Source: JAJZQD01 sp021847735
Lineage (GTDB): Bacteria > Bacillota > Thermincolia > Thermincolales > UBA2595
NCBI GenBank assembly: GCA_027324025.1
Contig: DAHVYW010000014.1
Coordinates: 1 to 29,215, forward strand
Length of the DNA: 29,215 bases
Reading direction: 5' to 3'
Program-made: the position numbers and the translations under genes
The notes under the pieces: model-generated
Database searches by the model: none
What the model was told of the DNA's origin: nothing
Seen by the model: the letters and a program-made list of their open reading frames with translations, nothing else
In this document: in pieces, positions 15,701-21,657 of the stretch
Layout of the letters: every line of letters begins with the position of its first letter
Numbering within the stretch: the stretch's first letter is position 1

Positions 15701-15898
15701 TTCGTCAACCACCTGGTTTTCCATTTCGTCCGGCCCCGCGCCCGGGTATTGGGTAACAATAGTAATAATAGGTGTGTTGGTCTTGGGAAAAAGGTCGGAA
15801 CCAATTTTGGTATACCCAAATAATCCCAAAACAATAAAAAACATGATAACCATCGACATCGCAGCAGGACGTTTAATGGCTAGTTCTGTTACCTTCAT
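12755..15898 (-). CDS. RND-family efflux transporter (AcrB/HAE1 type)
   Basis: 1047 residues from ATG 15898 (GGGGAGGGG upstream; the TTG at 15919 is in that site). Features: N-terminal TM followed by DLFPKTNTPIITIVTQYPGA, a large extracytoplasmic loop, TM block with GILVDDSIVVLENIHRH (the proton-relay Asp pair), then a repeat of the half with the closing TMs (MLDGLAAKNGTLLIDYTN). It is a proton-driven exporter; substrate unknown, with drugs or lipids possible. No membrane-fusion or outer-membrane partner is encoded here, as usual for stand-alone RND pumps in monoderms. The divergence in its C-terminal tail comes from the tandem repeat. Second gene of the TetR operon. Confidence 0.96.
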   Translation of the reverse strand: MKVTELAIKRPAAMSMVIMFFIVLGLFGYTKIGSDLFPKTNTPIITIVTQYPGAGPDEMENQVVDEMEEAVSSLSGLKDTRSWMYEGLAFTVLEFSMSTNADMAAMDTQKAVDKVMMKLPKDIEKPVVQKIDMNAEPILTIAISGQRPLSEIYDIAKDTIKARLDTIPGVAGINIVGGIKRQVRVEIDRAKMESYGLSANQIIQLLKAENLNIPSGNIKSDRIQYDVRLVGKFKTLSDIEELPVPLPTGATVPLRQLAKVEDTFAEVDQFSRLNKQDAVSLVIQKQSDASIVDTVKGVRQELDNVQRVLPKDIKVVVSDDGSTFVKNSLTDTQRTLVEGIFMTGLVLLFFLREWRSLFIVMLAIPTSIIATFMMMYFFGYTFNMLSLMGLSLCVGILVDDSIVVLENIHRHMKMGKNPIRAAIDGRQEIGMAAVAITLSDVVVFGPMAFMQGIVGQFFRQFGLTVVAATLFSLFISFTLTPMMAARFYKNTPGEAQHDRPKNRYWEWIGGKTGSIGDLIVVVYKQVLVWALNHRIKILAVILGGVVAALSLIPAIGFEFMTQPDQGKFKVKIEMPPGSTLNVTDKVVRNLENRIQGIPEVSHIVAIVGSQSGNLYAVNSPDLAKIDVVLKPKNERDKTVWDVADIVRQWVKDYPGVKLKILEAQMAGLNNFEAPVMIEVRGNDMNTLIDLAKKISKIVRNTPGTTDIDMSWKEDAKPEYQVVVDRVKASGLGLTAGEIAQALRAAMAGGEASKIKINNKDIDIWVQLSDVNRRSLEDIGNITVSNRFGQTFLIKQVAVIVPAKGPTEIRHKNRERMISVVANYKDVSLSALIKSFDAGIAGLNIPNGYETGYDGLIKQMNESNADLGKVLVLSLILVYMILVILYESFLTPFIRMLSLPVGIIGAMVALFVTGNTLNVISIIGIIMLDGLAAKNGTLLIDYTNTLMSKGMSLRDALLEAGTKRLRPIFMTSTTMIFGMLPTALALADGAEIRKGMGIVLVGGLLTSTLLTPILIPVAYTLLDDLRQWLNRRLKGKKSSGRLPVAGDQ

Positions 15899-15948
15899 CA
15901 AATGCCCCTCCCCAGCCAAAGACCATAAAATCGGTGCTTCTTTTCATT

Positions 15949-16569
15949 CTAACAAAACATGCCCAAAAAAACGGCTTCCGGTTCAGCGATGTTTGCGTTT
16001 ATGCCTCTGCATAAAATATCAATGCCGTTTTTGAAAATATCGAAAAGGTCCTGGGTGGGGTCACCCAACCAGGTAAGCAGGCTTAAATAGAAAACCCCCA
16101 TAAACTGTCTGACAAGGACCTCAACAGGCACTGACCCGGTGACATCCCCCATGCGCTGGCCCATTTCCATTATTTTTGCGACTACCTCATCAATGCCGCT
16201 CCGGGGAACATCGTCCCTGTTGGCGTAATAGTAGTTGCGCGGGTCAGCCGCATAAATTTCTGTCAAAATCGGATTGACCGTCGACCATTCCGATGTCTTC
16301 CGGCAAAATAAAATTAAACGTTCGTAAGTCGTATCTAATTCAAGAAGCAGAGCCCAGTTTTCTTCCCTTTCCTGATCTACCACATCTCGCATATATGTAG
16401 CAACAATAGACTCTTTGGAGGGAAAATAGTTGTAAAGGGTCCTCAGAGCCACATCCGCTTTTTCGGCTATAAGCTGCATGGTTGTACCGGAAAAACCGTA
16501 TTCGTTTATCAGGTCAATAGTCGTTTTTAATATGTTGGATTTTGTGGCCTCCTTCTTCCTCTCCCGCAT
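15949..16569 (-). CDS. TetR-family transcriptional regulator
   Basis: 206 residues if started at ATG 16569 (MRERKKEATK, with GCGGAAG upstream); TTG 16584 with GGGGGTG is also possible, and the longer frame to 16653 has no ribosome site. The N-terminal helix-turn-helix is clear: ATKSNILKTTIDLINEYGFSGTTMQLIAEKADVALRTLYNYFPSKES. The C-terminal ligand domain is unrelated to named regulators I know. It is 50 bp upstream of the RND gene on the same strand, so it probably represses its own operon, including the pump, until a substrate binds. Confidence 0.93.
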   Translation of the reverse strand: MRERKKEATKSNILKTTIDLINEYGFSGTTMQLIAEKADVALRTLYNYFPSKESIVATYMRDVVDQEREENWALLLELDTTYERLILFCRKTSEWSTVNPILTEIYAADPRNYYYANRDDVPRSGIDEVVAKIMEMGQRMGDVTGSVPVEVLVRQFMGVFYLSLLTWLGDPTQDLFDIFKNGIDILCRGINANIAEPEAVFLGMFC

Positions 16570-16620
16570 CGTAACTTCCGCCAAATCAACACCCCCATTT
16601 TGTTGCATGTTATGTAATCT

Positions 16621-16681
16621 TGCATTTAATGCATATTTGCCATCTATGTACAATTATAAAACTAGCAAACTTTCCCGTCAA
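16621..16681 (-). promoter_or_regulatory. TetR-RND operon promoter with palindrome
   Basis: TTGACG (16676-16681), 17-nt spacer, TATAAT (16653-16658) on the minus strand. The inverted repeat TGCATTTAATGCA (16621-16633) lies about 20 nt past the -10, between it and the start codon, a plausible TetR operator. Confidence 0.7.
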
Positions 16682-16704
16682 TAGGAAAATTTTTGCTCGA
16701 AAGT

Positions 16705-16736
16705 GAAAGCGGAGTGGCAGCAACCACTCCGCTTTC
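16705..16736 (-). terminator. Terminator downstream of glnA (second copy)
   Basis: 13-bp perfect stem GAAAGCGGAGTGG/CCACTCCGCTTTC with a 6-nt loop. The T tract that follows is weak (CACTTTCGAG then AAAAATTTT), so efficiency is uncertain. Confidence 0.7.
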
Positions 16737-16809
16737 AGAAAAATATGGGAGGAAGATACTGAAACTGGGGTTCCAGCATCAACAATGAATTTATGATTTC
16801 CGGCAGGGA

Positions 16810-18132
16810 TTAATAGGTAGTGAGGTACTTCTTGATTTCCCACTCAGACACTTTGGTTCTGTACTCATCCCATTCCTGCATTTTGCCTTCGATAAACTTG
16901 TTGAATATATGCTCACCGAGGGTTTTCTTAACGACTTCGTTTTCTTTCATTTCACTGATTGCTTCCAGGAGGCTGGCCGGCAGGTTGGGAATTCCAGCGG
17001 CGGCCCTTTGGGCGGCATCCATGTGATAAATATTGGCAGTGGTATCAACAGGCGGCTTAATCTTGTTCTTGATACCGTCAAGACCGGCAGCCAGCGCCAC
17101 TGCAATGGCGAGATACGGGTTGCAGGCAGGATCCGGGTTGCGAAGTTCTACACGAGTGCTGGCACCCCGCTTGGCAGGAATCCTGACCAGGGCGCTTCTG
17201 TTGGCGGCTGACCAGGCCAGGTAAACCGGAGCCTCATAACCAGGCACTAATCTCTTGTAAGAGTTAACGGTCGGGTTAGTAATAGCCGCAAAAGACCGGG
17301 CATGCTTCAACAAACCACCGATGTAATAATAAGCATCTTCACTTAATTGCTTGGGACCGTTGGGGTCGAAGAAGGCGTTCTGGCCGTTCTTGAAAAGGGA
17401 CTGGTTCATATGCATACCGGAGCCGTTAATGCCAAAGATCGGCTTCGGCATGAAGGTGGCGTGGAGGCCGTGGCGCTGGGCAATAGTACGGACAACAAGC
17501 TTAAAGGTCATTACTTTATCAGCTACATCAAGGGCATCGGAATATTTAAAATCAATTTCATGCTGGCCTTCAGCAACTTCATGATGGGAAGCCTCGATTT
17601 CAAAGCCCATTTGCTCTAGGTTGAGGACCATGTCACGGCGGGCATTTTCGCCAAGGTCTACCGGTGTCATGTCAAAGTAACCTGCTGTATCATGGGTAAT
17701 AGTGGTAGGACGACCTTGTTCGTCTACCAGGAACAGGAAGAATTCGGCCTCCGGTCCGACAAACATGGTGTATCCCATGTCAGCCGCTTCTTTTAAAGTC
17801 TTCTTTAAAATAACCCTGGGGTCTCCTTCGAAGGGGGAGCCGTCCGGTTTGTAAACATCACAGATTAGTCTGGCAACTGCGCCGTCTTTGGGTCTCCATG
17901 GGAACACCAGGAAGGTATCCGGGTCGGGCCTCAAGTACATATCTGATTCCTCAATCCGGGTAAAGCCTTCGATAGAAGAACCGTCAAACATCAATTCACC
18001 GTCAAGGGCTTTATCCAACTGTTCGACTGTGATAGCAACGTTCTTAAGCACACCATAGATGTCAGTAAACTGTAAACGCACAAATTTAACATTACTTTCT
18101 TTTGCTTTTTCAAGCACTTGTTTCTTGTCCAT
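16810..18132 (-). CDS. glnA: Glutamine synthetase, type I (second copy)
   Basis: 440 residues from ATG 18132 (GAAAGGTG upstream). Same GSI-alpha architecture as the copy at 6977: MFDGSSIEGF, GPEAEFFLF, ASHHEVAEGQHEIDF, KPIFGINGSGMH and the AKRGASTRVELRNPDPACNPYLA active-site block. Differences from the first copy are concentrated near the C-terminus. It is the last gene of the glnK1-amt1-ANTAR-glnA series, and an ANTAR leader lies directly between the regulator gene and this one, so its expression depends on read-through of that attenuator. Confidence 0.98.
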   Translation of the reverse strand: MDKKQVLEKAKESNVKFVRLQFTDIYGVLKNVAITVEQLDKALDGELMFDGSSIEGFTRIEESDMYLRPDPDTFLVFPWRPKDGAVARLICDVYKPDGSPFEGDPRVILKKTLKEAADMGYTMFVGPEAEFFLFLVDEQGRPTTITHDTAGYFDMTPVDLGENARRDMVLNLEQMGFEIEASHHEVAEGQHEIDFKYSDALDVADKVMTFKLVVRTIAQRHGLHATFMPKPIFGINGSGMHMNQSLFKNGQNAFFDPNGPKQLSEDAYYYIGGLLKHARSFAAITNPTVNSYKRLVPGYEAPVYLAWSAANRSALVRIPAKRGASTRVELRNPDPACNPYLAIAVALAAGLDGIKNKIKPPVDTTANIYHMDAAQRAAAGIPNLPASLLEAISEMKENEVVKKTLGEHIFNKFIEGKMQEWDEYRTKVSEWEIKKYLTTY

Positions 18133-18240
18133 TAAACACACACCTTTCATATAAGTTTAAACCAATTATAGTTTTTACCGTAAGTTACTGCCCCCGTGAA
18201 ATACCACTTCCCTTCTTAACCTTTAAATATAATAATTAAA

Positions 18241-18311
18241 CACCCCAAAGAAAAGGTAATACCTTAATTTCGGGGCGCCATTGCCTCTCATCGGGTACGC
18301 CATTGTATCCC
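18241..18311 (-). promoter_or_regulatory. ANTAR-type antitermination leader of glnA (second copy)
   Basis: P1 GGGATAC-AATGGC-GTACCC (18293-18311, one bulged A), P2 GGC-AATGGC-GCC within 18272-18287, then a terminator pairing CCCC(G)AAA with TTTGGGG and ending in a weak TGTTTAATT tract. Both loops have A1 and G4. No promoter is seen between it and the ANTAR gene stop at 18334, so it works as an intercistronic attenuator. Confidence 0.82.
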
Positions 18312-18333
18312 ATTAAAGTATTCGGTTTGATGC

Positions 18334-18915
18334 TTACAGGTTTATTTCATAGGACAAAATGATGGCCTTGGCTACAGATTTCATGGAAACACGCTTGTTC
18401 ATGCTCTGTTTCTGGATCCGTTTAAAGGCTTCCGCCTCAGGAAGCTTGTAGGTGTCCATGAGAATTCCCTTCGCTTTTTCGACAAGTTTTCGGGTTTCTA
18501 TAGTTTCCCTTAGTTTGGCGACTTCCTGCTCAAGGTTCCTGATTCGTTTATAGTTCTTTATCACCACATCGACTATAGGAAGAAGGCAGTTTTCCGTAAC
18601 GGGCTTAATGACATAAGCGAAAGACTGTTTTTCGTCGTTTGGTTCATAAGTCCCGAACTGGTCACCGGGTACCATCAAAATTACCGGCGCAAGCCCATCA
18701 TCTTCAATTATGTAGGCGAACTCCGCGCCATCCATAACGGCCATCTTGGCATCCAGAATGACAAGGTCCGGCTGCCTGGTTCGTACCAGTTTCAGGGCCG
18801 CCAAACCATCATCGGCTTCTCCGACAATTACATGGCCGGCCTTGCTCAATATTGCTTTCAGGCTCCTTCGCGTTTGCACATCCGAGTCAGCTATAACTAC
18901 CCTGATTTCTCCCAT
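18334..18915 (-). CDS. ANTAR-domain response regulator (NasT/EutV-like antiterminator)
   Basis: 193 residues from ATG 18915 (AAGGGGGG upstream; the frame to 18969 runs through the leader terminator). Residues 1-120 are a receiver: acidic pair Asp10/Asp12, phosphoacceptor Asp55 (LDAKMAVMDG), Lys104 (VIKP). The usual Thr/Ser after strand 4 is missing (VILMVPGD). Residues ~125-140 are a coiled linker and ~130-193 the ANTAR three-helix domain, with KAKGILMD and EAFKRIQKQSMNKRVS matching the consensus. ANTAR proteins bind two-hairpin RNAs and stop terminator formation. Leaders of that kind occur at this gene and at six nearby operons, so it is the likely regulator of local nitrogen assimilation. 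No kinase is encoded in the window. Confidence 0.95.
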   Translation of the reverse strand: MGEIRVVIADSDVQTRRSLKAILSKAGHVIVGEADDGLAALKLVRTRQPDLVILDAKMAVMDGAEFAYIIEDDGLAPVILMVPGDQFGTYEPNDEKQSFAYVIKPVTENCLLPIVDVVIKNYKRIRNLEQEVAKLRETIETRKLVEKAKGILMDTYKLPEAEAFKRIQKQSMNKRVSMKSVAKAIILSYEINL

Positions 18916-18944
18916 GGCTCTGGCCCCCCTTCCCTGAAAAATAC

Positions 18945-19025
18945 AAAAAGCCCTCGAATTCAAGAGCAATGCTCAATAAATCCGGAGGGCTTCCTCGCCT
19001 TAGTTGTGACACTTCGTTGTATCAC
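18945..19025 (-). promoter_or_regulatory. ANTAR-type leader of the ANTAR gene itself
   Basis: P1 GTGATAC-AACGAA-GTGTCAC (19006-19025), a perfect 7-bp stem with one G-U; P2 GGC-GAGGAA-GCC (18988-18999); terminator AGCCCTC/GAGGGCT (18985-18991 with 18949-18955) followed by TTTTT. The P1 loop obeys A1/G4; the P2 loop has G at 1 and G at 4. It implies autoregulation by antitermination. Confidence 0.8.
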
Positions 19026-19049
19026 CTGATATATAGTTCTATGTAAATA

Positions 19050-19077
19050 ATTATAGCAAAAACCTACCCAATTGCAA
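19050..19077 (-). promoter_or_regulatory. Promoter of the ANTAR gene
   Basis: TTGCAA (19072-19077), 16-nt spacer ending TTTTTGC, TATAAT (19050-19055), an extended -10. Same hexamers and spacing as the first glnA promoter. Confidence 0.8.
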
Positions 19078-19111
19078 CAACAAATTTGTTCCTTTAGACA
19101 TTTTTTTGTAA

Positions 19112-20428
19112 CTAACCGATCCGGGCTTTTTCATTTTCAACAGACAGTTTCGCTAACCCTTCTGATAATTGGCTGAATGGACGGACATGAGACGCCTCGA
19201 TACCGGTGTATGCCGCGATTCCGTGTTCGCACAAATCCATCCCGTCTAATTCATCTTCCTGGGTGACTCTAATCCCCACGGTTTTCTTAAGTATATAAAA
19301 CACCGCTGCGGTAGCACCAAAAGCCCATACCGAAACAGCCGTTACACCAAGGGCCTGAATTCCCAGTAGTTTAAAGCTGCCACTGTAAATTAAACCGCCT
19401 TTTTCGGCAAATATCCCCACCGCTAACGCACCAAAAGTGCCGCACACTCCGTGGACGGCAATGGCGCCGACCGGGTCATCTGCCTTAATCAGGTCGAAAA
19501 ACTGTACGGCCAGCACCACCAGAACACCGGCAATACCACCTATTACTACCGCACTGGCTGGAGTGACATATGCCGTTCCGGCGGTAATAGCCACGAGGCC
19601 GGCCAGGGAACCGTTAATTATCATACTGGCATCCGGTTTACCGTATTTCCACATAGTATAAAGGGCGCTGACTGTACCGCCGGCAGCAGCGGCTAAATTA
19701 GTGGTGACGGCTATCCGGGCAATATTGAGGTCCAGTCCTGACAGCGAACTGCCCGGGTTAAACCCAAACCAGCCAAACCAGAGCATAAAGGCCCCTAATG
19801 CAGCCAGTGGGAGGTTGTGGGCCGGCAGTACATTTAAACTACCGTCTTTATTATATTTGCCTTTTCTGGGACCCAGCACCAGTACTGCCGCCAGAGAAGC
19901 CCACCCGCCAACCGAGTGTACGGCAGCTGAACCGGCAAAATCAATCATACCCATTTGGGCCAACCAACCGGAGGGATTCCAAACCCAGTGCCCCGCAACA
20001 GGGTAAATAACTGCTGTGGCCAGAAGGCTGAACACCATATAAGGGCCAAATTTCATTCTTTCTGCCACCGCACCTGATACAATAGTAGCTACCGCGATAG
20101 CAAAAGCGGCCTGAAAAATCCAATAGGCGTAAATGGGAATTTGCAGGTGGAGATGTCCGAACCCGCCCGTCAAAAAAGCCCCGCTGGTTCCAAAGAGCCC
20201 CGCTTTGTCTAACCCGTACATTATTCCAAAACCAATTGCCCAATAACCGAGCATTCCGATGGTACAGTCGGCAAACACCTTCATGATAATATTCAGTGAG
20301 TTTTTACTCCTGATGAAGCCTGCCTCCAAGGCCGCAAAGCCGCCCTCCATAAAAAATACAAGGGCCGCACACAGTAACACCCAGACCGTATTTATACCCT
20401 GGGCCAATTGAGTAATACTAATCTCCAT
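19112..20428 (-). CDS. amt: Ammonium transporter Amt (copy 1)
   Basis: 438 residues from ATG 20428 (GGGAGGGAGGG upstream; the frame to 20464 includes that site). Eleven or so TM segments and no cleaved signal. Conserved Amt features: GGFAALEAGFIRSKN, the periplasmic-side Asp in IDFAGSAAVHSVGG with the first pore His, and the second pore His in DDPVGAIAVHGVCGTFG. The C-terminal tail (DELDGMDLCEHGIAAY) is the cytosolic element that couples to PII. glnK1 lies just upstream with an ANTAR attenuator between them. Confidence 0.96.
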   Translation of the reverse strand: MEISITQLAQGINTVWVLLCAALVFFMEGGFAALEAGFIRSKNSLNIIMKVFADCTIGMLGYWAIGFGIMYGLDKAGLFGTSGAFLTGGFGHLHLQIPIYAYWIFQAAFAIAVATIVSGAVAERMKFGPYMVFSLLATAVIYPVAGHWVWNPSGWLAQMGMIDFAGSAAVHSVGGWASLAAVLVLGPRKGKYNKDGSLNVLPAHNLPLAALGAFMLWFGWFGFNPGSSLSGLDLNIARIAVTTNLAAAAGGTVSALYTMWKYGKPDASMIINGSLAGLVAITAGTAYVTPASAVVIGGIAGVLVVLAVQFFDLIKADDPVGAIAVHGVCGTFGALAVGIFAEKGGLIYSGSFKLLGIQALGVTAVSVWAFGATAAVFYILKKTVGIRVTQEDELDGMDLCEHGIAAYTGIEASHVRPFSQLSEGLAKLSVENEKARIG

Positions 20429-20571
20429 CGATTTAACCCTCCCTCCCCCTTGAGGGGGAAACATTTTTACATTTTAACTACACTTTAATTGAATCACGGC
20501 TTTTATCCGTCGCGAAATATCATGGGCGGCGTCTCCCCTTCCTTTGACTAAATTACTAAAGAAGTAAAAAC

Positions 20572-20650
20572 AAAAAAAGATGCCTACCTAAAAGGGTATA
20601 ACTCACCCTTTAACGGTTGGCATCTTTGCCTGCAAAACTACATCGTTATA
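20572..20650 (-). promoter_or_regulatory. ANTAR-type leader of amt (copy 1)
   Basis: P1 TAT-AACGAT-GTA (20639-20650; weak stem), P2 GGC-AAAGAT-GCC (20619-20630), then a strong terminator in which AGATGCC-AACC pairs with GGTA-GGCATCT and ends in TTTTTTTG. The P2 3' half is also the terminator 5' arm. It lies between glnK1 and amt, so it can uncouple the two genes. Confidence 0.82.
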
Positions 20651-20661
20651 TTAACTTAGGG

Positions 20662-21000
20662 TTAAATGGCATCCTCGCCAGTCTCCCCTGTTCTAATGCG
20701 CACTGCCTTTTCAACAGAATATACAAAAATCTTCCCGTCGCCTATTTCCCCGGTTTGGGCAGCCTGGTAAATCCTGTTTACAACCTGATCCACAAATTTG
20801 TCTTCAACGACAATTTCTATTTTTATCTTATCAAGCAAATTAACTGTATATTCTTGTCCGCGATAAACAGTGGTATGCCCTTTTTGGGTTCCGCAGCCGA
20901 CAACCTGAGACACCGTCATTCCGCGAATCCCGATTAAGTTCAGAGCCTCTTTGACTTCGTCAAGTTTGGCAGGTCTGATAACAGCTTCTATCTTTTTCAC
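20662..21000 (-). CDS. glnB: Nitrogen regulatory protein PII (copy 1)
   Basis: 112 residues, start GTG 21000 behind GGGAGG. PII proteins sense 2-oxoglutarate and ATP/ADP and gate Amt transporters or other nitrogen enzymes. Signatures: KKIEAVIRPAKLDEVKEAL, the T-loop KGHTTVYRGQEY with the Tyr51 equivalent, and the C-terminal TGEIGDGKIFVYSVEKAVRIRTGE. Its T-loop differs from the other two copies, which share KGKKE(I/V)YRGTEY. It is followed by an ANTAR attenuator and amt1. Confidence 0.96.
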   Translation of the reverse strand: MKKIEAVIRPAKLDEVKEALNLIGIRGMTVSQVVGCGTQKGHTTVYRGQEYTVNLLDKIKIEIVVEDKFVDQVVNRIYQAAQTGEIGDGKIFVYSVEKAVRIRTGETGEDAI

Positions 21001-21064
21001 CTGTAACCTCCCTAATCATCCCCTTTTATTATGCGCATCACGGTAACATATATTGTCTTTGGAG

Positions 21065-21116
21065 GGCCAGGCCGTGTTCAACCGTCGAACAATTAAAACA
21101 TCATAATTAACTGGCC
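21065..21116 (-). promoter_or_regulatory. Structured leader of PII copy 1 (no ANTAR motif)
   Basis: Within the ~160-nt leader a hairpin is closed by GGCCAG/CTGGCC (21111-21116 with 21065-21070), with inner pairings TTAATTA/TTAATTG and GTTC/GAAC. No A1/G4 six-base loop pair and no terminator follows, so this gene seems to be outside the ANTAR control seen elsewhere. The whole 21001-21305 gap holds this, the promoter and the upstream terminator, and no gene. Confidence 0.5.
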
Positions 21117-21163
21117 GCATCGCCAATTACACTTGAGGCAATTTATTTACTTTCCATAACCGT

Positions 21164-21193
21164 ATTATATGTCAAAAAATTAGCGGCGGTCAA
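21164..21193 (-). promoter_or_regulatory. Promoter of PII copy 1
   Basis: TTGACC (21188-21193), 18-nt spacer, TATAAT (21164-21169). Confidence 0.65.
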
Positions 21194-21213
21194 CCGAAAA
21201 TTTTTTGGTGTAA

Positions 21214-21240
21214 TAAAAACAAGGCCCGGTCAGGCCTTGT
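21214..21240 (-). terminator. Terminator of the amt2-glnK2 operon
   Basis: Stem ACAAGGCC/GGCCTTGT with a 6-nt loop, followed on the minus strand by TTTTTATT. It lies 65 nt past the PII-2 stop and upstream of the PII-1 promoter. Confidence 0.88.
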
Positions 21241-21305
21241 TTAATATAACCAAAGGGTTTTGGCTATCCGCATTTTTGGTATGTGTGTTCTGTAGGATAT
21301 GTTGG

Positions 21306-21644
21306 TTAAAGTACCGCTTCCCCTGATTCACCGGTTCTGATACGGACGGCGTTTTCCACTGCCTGCACAAAGATCTTGCCGTCACCAATTTCACCTGTTT
21401 TTGCGGTTTCGGAAATAAGTTTAATCAGGTCCTCAACCCAGCCGTCTTTGACAACTATTTCGATTTTTACCTTGTTCAGCAAATCAATAGTGTATTCGGT
21501 GCCCCTGTAGATTTCCTTCTTGCCTTTTTGCAGCCCGCAGCCGACAACTTCAGTAACAGTCATCCCGTGGACATTAAACCTGCCAAGAGCTTCTTTCAGT
21601 TCATCAAGTTTAGATGGTCTAATAATTGCCTCAATTTTTTTCAT
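21306..21644 (-). CDS. glnK: Nitrogen regulatory protein PII (copy 2, GlnK-like)
   Basis: 112 residues from ATG 21644 (GGAGGGGAG upstream). PII signatures include KKIEAIIRPSKLDELKEAL, the T-loop GLQKGKKEIYRGTEYTIDLL with Tyr51, and TGEIGDGKIFVQAVENAVRIRTGE. It follows amt2 by 13 nt on the same transcript, the classic Amt-GlnK arrangement in which the T-loop plugs the transporter pore when nitrogen is plentiful. Almost the same as PII copy 3. Confidence 0.97.
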   Translation of the reverse strand: MKKIEAIIRPSKLDELKEALGRFNVHGMTVTEVVGCGLQKGKKEIYRGTEYTIDLLNKVKIEIVVKDGWVEDLIKLISETAKTGEIGDGKIFVQAVENAVRIRTGESGEAVL

Positions 21645-21657
21645 CTATTCTCCCCTC

